Origin: Globobulimina sp.
Taxonomy: Eukaryota; Foraminifera; Rotaliida
Assembly (NCBI GenBank): GCA_003354225.1
Contig: PIVH01000524.1
Coordinates: 1-5,531, forward strand
Direction of reading: 5' to 3'
Length of the DNA stretch: 5,531 nt
This document shows positions 1 to 5,235 of this stretch, piece by piece. How positions within the stretch are numbered: position 1 is the stretch's first letter; each line of letters starts with the position of its first letter. Under the pieces are notes generated by a model. The model did not search any database. It was given only the letters and a program-made list of their open reading frames with translations, and was not told the origin of the DNA. Position numbers and translations under genes: made by a program.

Positions 1-1
1 T

Positions 2-476
2 ATTCAGAAACACGCAAAAGCACATAATATACATGCAAATAATACTCTGGAAGATCAAATCGCACACAAAACCAATGCAACAAACCTATAATCTAATTGC
101 GGACAGATTGGCGTTTGTAGGCAGAAATCATCCACGGACTCGTTACAAGGCACAGACGAGTATGACACCTATGACAACGACCCTCAGTCATTCCAGAGTT
201 GGTCCATCCAATTCGACGACCAATTGGCCAATGATAGCAGTACAATGATTTTAATGATGCGACCGTGGATAGTTTGAGTGCATTGACGACTGTCACGGGA
301 GACAACAGCGCCAATATTACAGCGTTGCAGACTCGAGTCGCCAAGACCGAGGGTGATTTGTCTGATGCATCAGTCAGTTTGAAAGTGATATTAATCATTT
401 GAGAGATTCGATTGATGGAATCTGTATATTTGGTGCTCCACAATTTAGTAGTCACACAAATCAATATATGTTGTAG
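2..476 (+). pseudogene. decayed coiled-coil / fibre-like repeat protein fragment
   Basis: Pieces of one plausible protein lie in three plus frames and none is open throughout. Positions 2-88 read as Asn/Ala-rich coiled-coil-like sequence including NTLEDQIAHKTNATNL, then stop at 89-91. The same frame resumes at 92 and reads acidic sequence to about 240. From about 242 another frame gives DATVDSLSALTTVTG and NITALQTRVAKTEGDLSD, then stops at 400-402. A third frame continues the theme from 375 (FESDINHLRDSIDGI) and stops at 474-476. The heptad-like spacing and the Asn/Thr/Asp-rich composition resemble long coiled coils of surface or fibre proteins. The frame changes near 240 and 366-380 look like small indels. 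No complete gene is present, and the 5' end may lie outside the window. An alternative is a real gene with introns, since 'agcag' before 241 could be an acceptor, but the in-frame stops and the missing base near 375 favour decay. Family not recognised. Confidence 0.45.
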
Positions 477-538
477 TCACATATATTGATGCTCCACAAT
501 TTGTATATTCGATTGATGGAATTAGTAGTCACACAAAT
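406..538. repeat. shuffled short direct repeats
   Basis: Three words each occur twice, in a changed order. A 16-base word ATTCGATTGATGGAAT is at 406-421 and 507-522. A 13-base word TGCTCCACAATTT is at 434-446 and 490-502. A 17-base word TTAGTAGTCACACAAAT is at 445-461 and 522-538. The first block has the order A-B-C and the second has B-A-C. All copies are exact, which points to recent duplication and rearrangement at the end of the decayed reading frame. Confidence 0.8.
461..489. repeat. perfect 10-base inverted repeat
   Basis: TCAATATATG at 461-470 is the exact reverse complement of CATATATTGA at 480-489, with a nine-base loop. It sits between the two blocks of shuffled direct repeats and could mark the point where they were rearranged. 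No promoter or terminator role is evident. Confidence 0.7.
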
Positions 539-707
539 TGAAACAAAAATATAAGCCCCACAATGACAATATGTTAAATGAATACAGACAACAACAACAC
601 TACTTCTTGGGAACAAACGAATATCTCTGTTGAGAATATAATTCTGTTCAACACACGCATGCATATAAAATGAAAAATAAATTAACAAACTGTACAAGAT
701 TTATATA
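477..707. other. intergenic stretch and 3' flank of the minus-strand gene
   Basis: This AT-rich stretch carries no credible coding sequence. It starts inside the shuffled repeats and includes the second copies. A plus-strand AATAAA at 676-681 could serve transcripts of the decayed upstream frame. On the minus strand there is no exact AATAAA downstream of the stop codon at 708-710. Only AT-rich variants such as AATATAAA overlap the stop region, so the poly(A) site of that gene is not placed. Two minus-strand open frames here have no domain or codon signal and are left out. Confidence 0.5.
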
Positions 708-722
708 TTACAGTACAGTTTG
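686..722 (-). repeat. 10-bp hairpin around the stop codon
   Basis: CAAACTGTAC (686-695) and GTACAGTTTG (713-722) are perfect reverse complements with 17 bases between them. In the minus-strand transcript the 5' arm encodes part of the last residues (Q-T-V-L), the TAA stop (710-708) lies in the loop, and the 3' arm is in the 3' UTR. It may be a structured mRNA element at the end of translation, or chance in AT-rich sequence. Confidence 0.5.
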
Positions 723-1990
723 ATTTACTGCATTTACAATCTCGTTGTCTTTATGTGTTTCATTCACTGATTGCAGAATGTCATCATCGTCATCGACACC
801 TTCTACACCTTCTAAATCATTTTCTTTTTCAACCATCACAATTTCATTACTATGCATTCCTTCTCCAGCTCTCTTTTTATTAATATTTCCCTTCTTTGAA
901 TAAAAGTAAAATATCACAGCCAATATTACAATAAATATGAATAAAAAGCCAAGAATTACAACACTGAGACTTATTGTTGGTTCAAGCGTTGGTGCATCTG
1001 TTTCGATTTTACAACTGTTGTATATGAGTGTGTTTGGTCAATACTATGGCATCTGTGTGTGATAGAGGTGCATACCAGATGGCAATCGCATGGACAGTGT
1101 CACTATTATGAGACCTAGCTTTACATTGGAGACCGTTGCTGGTGATGTACCATTGACTGTGTAAACATGGACATAAGTTGACATGATCGGAAACACTTAA
1201 CTTTACTGCACTTAACTTTACTGATGTCCAGGGGCCATATCCAGAACAACCAGTCATTGTATAGCCGGAGCCACAAACTGCAGTCGATAGCGTACTTTCT
1301 GCACCATAACGTAGAACACAAGTTAAATTTAATGCATATGTTGACGAGTCACAACATGTTAAATATCCTCTGGTCCAATCCCTACTGCCACCATGAACAG
1401 CTGTACAATAATTGATGGTCGCTGGCGTATAATCCATTGTGGGGGAAATTGATATAGAAAATGGATTATCTGTGCCTGGATAGCAACCATCGAAGCCAGT
1501 CCACGAACTTTTCACTGTGCAGCCAAGCAGATATTGATGTTGATATTGTTCGCATGAATAAGCTTTGGGAGCACCTGCAAATTAATTTGTATTCAGTAAC
1601 ATATACAGACTCGCATTTTTCATCTATATACCAAATATATGGAAAGATTGTAGCAGATATACCTGTGGAAGGCTCGTCCATTGCAATAGAAGTGCATTGG
1701 ACATCAGTTTCTGGGAATTTACAACAACGCGCATGTGCATAGACCCCATTTCCATCGTTGCCATTTTGAGCGTAACATTTATCGTTAACTATAAAACAAC
1801 CATCAGAATTAGATTCGTCTGAATAATAAGTACTGCATCCACATGAAACTAGTGTTGGATATGATATTGTACAGCCAATAGATATTGTGTCATCGTCACC
1901 ATCTCCTGAAAGGACTGATTTACGTGTCTCACAGGGGAAATTAGCTAATGATGGTTGCAGTGTGGACGAAATAATTAATAAAGACAGCAT
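708..1990 (-). CDS. PCSK9 C-terminal-domain-like type I membrane protein (three exons)
   Basis: Spliced from exons 1990-1663, 1574-1076 and 1014-708, giving 377 residues. Start: ATG at 1990, with an in-frame stop just upstream (2005-2003). Residues 1-16 form a signal peptide, likely cut after S-L-A. Residues 17-281 are a Cys-rich ectodomain resembling the three modules of the PCSK9 C-terminal domain. Module 1 (about 40-99) contains GNGVYAHARCCKF, close to PCSK9 EGVYAIARCC. Module 2 (about 128-195) ends with a Cys pair at 183-184. Module 3 (about 210-278) has CGSGYTMTGCS, close to CEEGWTLTGCS, and ends in AIAICCK, close to AICCR. One N-glycosylation sequon lies at N192. Residues about 290-313 are a single membrane span, followed by a basic stop-transfer KKGNINKK and an acidic tail with five Asp (350-354). 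The C-terminus T-V-L fits a class I PDZ ligand. No subtilisin domain is present. Inferred role: surface binding protein or receptor, ligand unknown. The likeness is from remembered motifs, not a search. Confidence 0.8.
1015..1075 (-). other. intron 2 of the PCSK9-like gene (61 nt)
   Basis: Donor G|GTATGC at 1075 and acceptor CAACAG at 1015, with TTGAC upstream as a possible branch region. Phase 2: TG from exon 2 joins T from exon 3 to give Cys276, so the junction reads A-I-C-C-K. This restores the paired-Cys motif of module 3 and connects the ectodomain to the only membrane span. Without splicing, the frame runs to a stop near 1009 and the protein loses its anchor. Confidence 0.85.
1194..1223. 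repeat. exact 15-base tandem duplication in exon 2
   Basis: CACTTAACTTTACTG occurs at 1194-1208 and again at 1209-1223 without mismatch. On the coding strand this duplicates five codons and gives S-V-K-L-S-A-V-K-L-S in the loop of module 3, between Cys219 and Cys244. The frame is kept. Confidence 0.9.
1575..1662 (-). other. intron 1 of the PCSK9-like gene (88 nt)
   Basis: Donor CAG|GTATAT at 1662 and acceptor AATTTGCAG at 1575. The upstream TTACTGAATAC is a fair branch-point region. Phase 1: the final G of exon 1 joins GT of exon 2 to give Gly110. The 88-base length shifts the frame if retained, which explains why the ectodomain lies in two overlapping open frames. The intron falls between modules 1 and 2, a domain-border position. 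Confidence 0.85.
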
Positions 1991-2245
1991 GCTCTCCTTG
2001 AGTTAGACTTAAGTTTTTCGAAATTGTATACTAACGCGGTCAAATTATGGAACCTTTGATATTTTAATTTTTTTTTTTGATTGGTGAGAGATTTTTTTAT
2101 TAAAAAAAATGATGGTTTTATAAATAACTTTTATTGACAACACTAGAAAAAAACATACGAATCACACAATATTATTAATGCATAAAACTATGATAAATTG
2201 CAATGATACTTATGAATATTATTCCAATGTATTTTTTGATGTGAT
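1991..2245 (-). promoter_or_regulatory. spacer between two same-strand genes: 3' flank and promoter
   Basis: This holds the 3' flank of the ARM/zinc-finger gene and the promoter of the PCSK9-like gene, both on the minus strand. It is very AT-rich, with T and A runs near 2067-2078 and 2094-2108. A minus-strand CCAAT (2080-2084) lies about 90 bases before the ATG at 1990 and may be a CCAAT box. The translation start context is GAGAGC-ATG. No RNA gene is visible. Confidence 0.45.
2130..2135 (-). terminator. AATAAA polyadenylation signal of the ARM/zinc-finger gene
   Basis: The minus strand reads AATAAA here, 111 bases past the ORF stop at 2246, in an AT-rich 3' flank. If the candidate terminal intron is spliced, the new stop codon TAA (2133-2131) overlaps this signal. 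Position and strand fit the end of the upstream gene. Confidence 0.5.
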
Positions 2246-2257
2246 TTAGTGCAATAC
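2143..2257 (-). other. candidate terminal intron of the ARM/zinc-finger gene (115 nt)
   Basis: The coding strand has AAAAAG|GTATTG at 2257 and a pyrimidine-rich acceptor GTTTTTTTCTAG ending at 2143. Splicing in phase 0 would replace the last three residues (V-L-H) with C-C-Q and stop. The donor resembles the GTATAT and GTATGC donors of the next gene, and the pyrimidine tract is the best in the window. Against it, the new exon codes for only three residues, and the acceptor is CTAG where the confirmed introns end in CAG. Confidence 0.4.
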
Positions 2258-3709
2258 CTTTTTACATTTGCCACAATATTTCAAAACATTTGTATCATGA
2301 CACCATGCACACCGTTTCTGATCGAAATTATCATATTCCCGCCTAACCACACGAGCCTTTATAATTGATTTAATTTCTGTTCTTTTGATTTTTAACTGAA
2401 AACTGACTGATTTCAAATATAACGCAATCTTATTATCTCCATAAATTCTGTGTATTGCTCCAAATTTCAATATTTTAGCAACCAAACTGATAATTGTATT
2501 ATGCCATTTTGATTTGTTTTGATTGTCTAAAACTGTACATAATGCATGGATAAATCCACGATGTACTATATGTTTTATTACAATATCACTATTACAAAAT
2601 TGTTCCAAGCAATCCATGGTTTGCGTCATTAAAACGTTATCATCACTCAATAAATGCTGGATTATTATATGATAAAATTCAGATGCGATATATAGGTTTG
2701 TCTCAGGTATACAACGAGATAAAATTCCAGAGATACCACAATATGCAATTTGTTTTGTTGTTACATTATGTGACAGCAAACAATCAGTAAATAATGCTGA
2801 TATGACAGGATTAGATAATACGTTTTTAATATGATTACTTTGTGATAAGTACAGTGGTACTTTAACGGATGTAAACATTAAACAAGAAACAGCGCGCAAT
2901 ACAGCATCAATTACAGGTTGATGAGTAGCGTATGATTTTAATAATTTATAAAATAGAGCCATATCTGTGCCCATTAAGTATTTATCACATAAATCAAAAA
3001 TGAAAGAATAATTATCAAATTGCAATTGCATCGAAGGATTGCTATCAACATCTCGAAAAAATCCGATGTATAAAATGTTTTGGTGGATAGTTGAATCGAT
3101 AACAATTTGATAGAGATGATTGTTAGAATACAAATTACAATATGTGTTAGCAATATATTCAGCAATTCGAGAATCATCAATTTCAATTAAAATATATAAT
3201 AATCGCGTTATATGAAAGACATATTCTAACTCAAGCTTTGGATTTTTGCCTGAAATTGTTTGCAAAGTACATGCAATGAAGCCAATCAAAAAAATGTCAT
3301 TTTTATGAAAACGCAACAAATATTCCAAACTGCTGAGAATATGGTAATGATCCAATAATATATCTCTCATAATTACGGATTCCATCGCTATATTGTTTAT
3401 TAACTGCAGTGCATAGTGTACAATTTGATTGGATGGTGATGATAATTTTAGAATTGCTAACGGGATTATATCATATTCAACTATTGCTTCTATATGTTTT
3501 TGTTTCTGCGATTTGGACAATTTAATTAATACATCCATGCATAGAAGTTGTAATTCTTCATTTTCTGATGCTTCTGATTGCAGTGTTTGTAACGTGTCAA
3601 GAAAGGCTGATGAATCCAAGAGGATATCAATTGATTCACACGGCGTTTGAGAATAAGATTTTTTAAAATGCTGCAATGCAGATTTTATTTTAAATGCAAA
3701 ACAAGACAT
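2246..3709 (-). CDS. ARM-like helical repeat protein with C-terminal half MYND zinc finger
   Basis: 487 residues from the ATG at 3709. The frame is open a little further upstream but contains no other ATG, so this start is chosen. Most of the protein is alternating amphipathic helices of armadillo type. An example is residues 77-108, with I-V-E-Y-D-I-I-P-L-A and then H-Y-A-L-Q-L-I-N-N-I-A, the classic 'ALxxLxNIA' helix. Similar helices recur to about 430. A basic linker follows, then C467-x2-C470-x8-C479-x2-C482 at the very end. That matches the first four zinc ligands of a MYND finger (Y-C-x-x-C-K-x-V), but the second half, normally Y-C-x3-C-Q-x3-W-x2-H-x3-C, is missing. No signal peptide or membrane span is seen, so the protein is probably cytosolic or nuclear. 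ARM-MYND proteins usually act as scaffolds; the partner is unknown. Its divergent neighbour starts 83 bases away. Unusually rich in Ile, Asn and Ser, in keeping with AT-rich DNA. Confidence 0.75.
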   Translation of the reverse strand: MSCFAFKIKSALQHFKKSYSQTPCESIDILLDSSAFLDTLQTLQSEASENEELQLLCMDVLIKLSKSQKQKHIEAIVEYDIIPLAILKLSSPSNQIVHYALQLINNIAMESVIMRDILLDHYHILSSLEYLLRFHKNDIFLIGFIACTLQTISGKNPKLELEYVFHITRLLYILIEIDDSRIAEYIANTYCNLYSNNHLYQIVIDSTIHQNILYIGFFRDVDSNPSMQLQFDNYSFIFDLCDKYLMGTDMALFYKLLKSYATHQPVIDAVLRAVSCLMFTSVKVPLYLSQSNHIKNVLSNPVISALFTDCLLSHNVTTKQIAYCGISGILSRCIPETNLYIASEFYHIIIQHLLSDDNVLMTQTMDCLEQFCNSDIVIKHIVHRGFIHALCTVLDNQNKSKWHNTIISLVAKILKFGAIHRIYGDNKIALYLKSVSFQLKIKRTEIKSIIKARVVRREYDNFDQKRCAWCHDTNVLKYCGKCKKVLH

Positions 3710-3792
3710 GACATGCAAGCAACCAGCATGCGGATTGCGGAATAACTTTGAGTGAAAACTTCATTTTGAGCCATTATATATATAATCATACC
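3710..3792. promoter_or_regulatory. 83-base divergent intergenic region
   Basis: The ATG codons of the ARM/zinc-finger gene (minus, 3709) and the ceramide synthase (plus, 3793) are only 83 bases apart. A TATATATATAA stretch at 3775-3785 reads as TATA on both strands. It lies about 66 bases before the minus-strand ATG, a workable TATA distance, but under 20 bases before the plus-strand ATG, too close for a usual TATA role there. The plus-strand promoter may therefore overlap the neighbour's 5' coding part. Confidence 0.6.
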
Positions 3793-5235
3793 ATGCCAAA
3801 CTCATGGGACCATCATCAACTAGAACCGGATGCAACCTGTATTGCCCCACCACACTTACCATACGGTCGTTGGAACACGGAAGAAATTATCTGGGCCGCC
3901 GTCCCCGCCATCATTGTAATCACTCTCTGGCGTGCATTCTTTTGCCACATATTAGGTCCATACATCGGAGGCTATGTCGCACGGCGTGATTACCCCACTC
4001 CTCATCCAAAACCCTCCTATCTCAGCACAGAAACACTCGCAAAACTTAAAATATTGCAACAGTTTTACAATGAAATCGAAGGTAAAAAATCCAAAGTCCC
4101 TAAAAAAAAAAAGAAACCAGAATCGGCCCAACAAAAATGTGATTTGCAGCTCACCACAAACATAAAGCGACGCAATGAAACACGTCACCGCAAACACAAA
4201 CGGAAAGCCTTAATTTTGCCAAAAGGCTTAAATGCAAAACAATCGCCTGACAATCTAGCGTTTTTAGCAAGTTTGGACTCAGATTCCACGCGGCAACGTA
4301 TACCACAAATGATGCAAGAATTAGGTTACAAATTGTGTGATATTCGCGCCTATTGTCATTATAAAAAAGACTCAGATGCAATGCGTGAATTAACGCTTAA
4401 ATTCAACGAGGAGGCATGGAAGGGATTGACTATGTTTTTTATCGCTGTGTATGGCTTATGGGTCATGTCAAGGGAGCCCTTTTTCGCCGAACCAGCTCTT
4501 CTATTTAAGGAATGGCCGCAAGTGGAGTCGTGGAGAGTGTTTTTGTATTATCAGATCGCCACTGGATACCATGCCCATAGAGCTGTGTGGCAGTTTTGGG
4601 AAAGAAAGCGATCGGATCTTGTTGTTAAGTTTGAAAATGCCTATCCTTGCACTACAATGCATATTTTATATACACCATTCCCTGTATACACTGTGCAGGC
4701 GATGTTTATCCATCATTGGGTGACTGTTGTGTTGATCGCAAGTTCGTGGTATTGGGGCATAATGAACATCGGTGCGGTGGTGATGGTAGTTCATGACAAT
4801 GCGGATGTTTTTCTGCCGTTGGCGAAGTTGGGCCGCTGGCTGCGATGCAATGCGATGAAAAATGTCTCCTTTATCATGTTTACTCTGTGCTGGATATGTT
4901 CGCGCGTCATTTTATTTTCGTGGAAGGTGATAATTCCGGTCTTTATGTATGCGCCCAGCGCATATTCCTGTCATTACGGGAAATTTGTGTTTTTTGCATT
5001 TTTATTGATTGTGCTGTTATGTTTGCATTTGTATTGGCTCTCTATCTTATTTCGCGTGGCCGGAGCGTGGATTTTCTGTAATAAGGTGGTGGAAGATACG
5101 CGCAGTGACAATGAAGAGAATCAGGAAGAAATTATCATTCAACCGGAGGAATTTTCATCGTCGGATGATGAGAATAATAGCATTGATATGGACAGCACTG
5201 CCACTGTGAATAATGCCGCATATAAAGTGGAATAA
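3793..5235 (+). CDS. ceramide synthase, TLC/Lag1 family (two exons)
   Basis: Joins 3793-4623 to 4699-5235 and gives 455 residues. Role by family: N-acylates sphingoid bases with fatty acyl-CoA in the ER membrane. The frame is open further upstream, but the ATG at 3793 is the first. TM1 spans about 31-56. Residues 95-140 are strongly basic, with K-P-K-K-K-K-K encoded by a run of 11 A (4102-4112). The family's KF-x-E-x-x-WK signature is at 203-210. After intron removal the Lag1 motif reads R-S-D-L-V-A-M-F-I-H-H, with His282 and His283, followed by V-H-D-N-A-D (His309, Asp310, Asp313), the expected catalytic residues. More membrane helices lie at about 210-225, 247-262, 284-300, 333-360 and 372-400. 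The tail has V-E-D-T-R-S-D-N-E-E (408-417), like the tail of human CerS2, and an S-S-S-D-D-E casein kinase 2-type site. A canonical homeobox-like domain is not clear; 165-192 may be a remnant. The family is close to certain and the acyl-chain preference unknown. Confidence 0.92.
   Translation: MPNSWDHHQLEPDATCIAPPHLPYGRWNTEEIIWAAVPAIIVITLWRAFFCHILGPYIGGYVARRDYPTPHPKPSYLSTETLAKLKILQQFYNEIEGKKSKVPKKKKKPESAQQKCDLQLTTNIKRRNETRHRKHKRKALILPKGLNAKQSPDNLAFLASLDSDSTRQRIPQMMQELGYKLCDIRAYCHYKKDSDAMRELTLKFNEEAWKGLTMFFIAVYGLWVMSREPFFAEPALLFKEWPQVESWRVFLYYQIATGYHAHRAVWQFWERKRSDLVVKFENAYPCTTMHILYTPFPVYTVQAMFIHHWVTVVLIASSWYWGIMNIGAVVMVVHDNADVFLPLAKLGRWLRCNAMKNVSFIMFTLCWICSRVILFSWKVIIPVFMYAPSAYSCHYGKFVFFAFLLIVLLCLHLYWLSILFRVAGAWIFCNKVVEDTRSDNEENQEEIIIQPEEFSSSDDENNSIDMDSTATVNNAAYKVE
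4624..4698 (+). other. in-frame, stop-free 75-nt intron in the Lag1 motif
   Basis: Donor GTTAAGTTTG at 4624 and acceptor CACTGTGCAG ending at 4698. The length is exactly 25 codons, phase 0, without a stop, so an ORF reading runs through it. Translated, it would put 25 residues between R-S-D-L-V and A-M-F-I-H-H, where the family permits none. Removing it gives seven residues from the motif Asp to the first His, the spacing I recall for human CerS2 (DFKEQIIHH). Confidence 0.88.

Noticed and set aside
93-697. Two minus-strand open frames of 123 and 78 residues
   Set aside because: They lack a domain, a credible signal or codon pattern, and the first runs opposite to the coiled-coil-like plus-strand text.
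1009-1074. The exon 2 frame ending at 1009 as the true protein end
   Set aside because: Splicing at 1075/1015 gives the C-C-K motif and a clear membrane span with stop-transfer residues; the read-through end has neither.
1466-1574. Reading straight through intron 1 in the exon 1 frame
   Set aside because: The added residues lose the Cys-module pattern, while splicing at matching GT-AG sites restores it in correct phase.
3710-3718. Upstream extension of the ARM/zinc-finger frame
   Set aside because: It begins at TTG; the first in-frame ATG is at 3709 and an in-frame stop lies at 3763-3761.
3748-3792. Upstream extension of the ceramide synthase frame
   Set aside because: It begins at TTG, not ATG; the first ATG is at 3793.
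4082-4119. Possible intron from GTAAAA to AAACCAG in the Lys-rich part of the ceramide synthase
   Set aside because: About 38 bases, much shorter than the other introns, no pyrimidine tract, and no conserved spacing to restore.
3952-4381. Minus-strand open frames opposite the ceramide synthase
   Set aside because: Shadows of the coding strand; their Phe-rich and Cys-rich composition comes from Lys codons and others read backwards.
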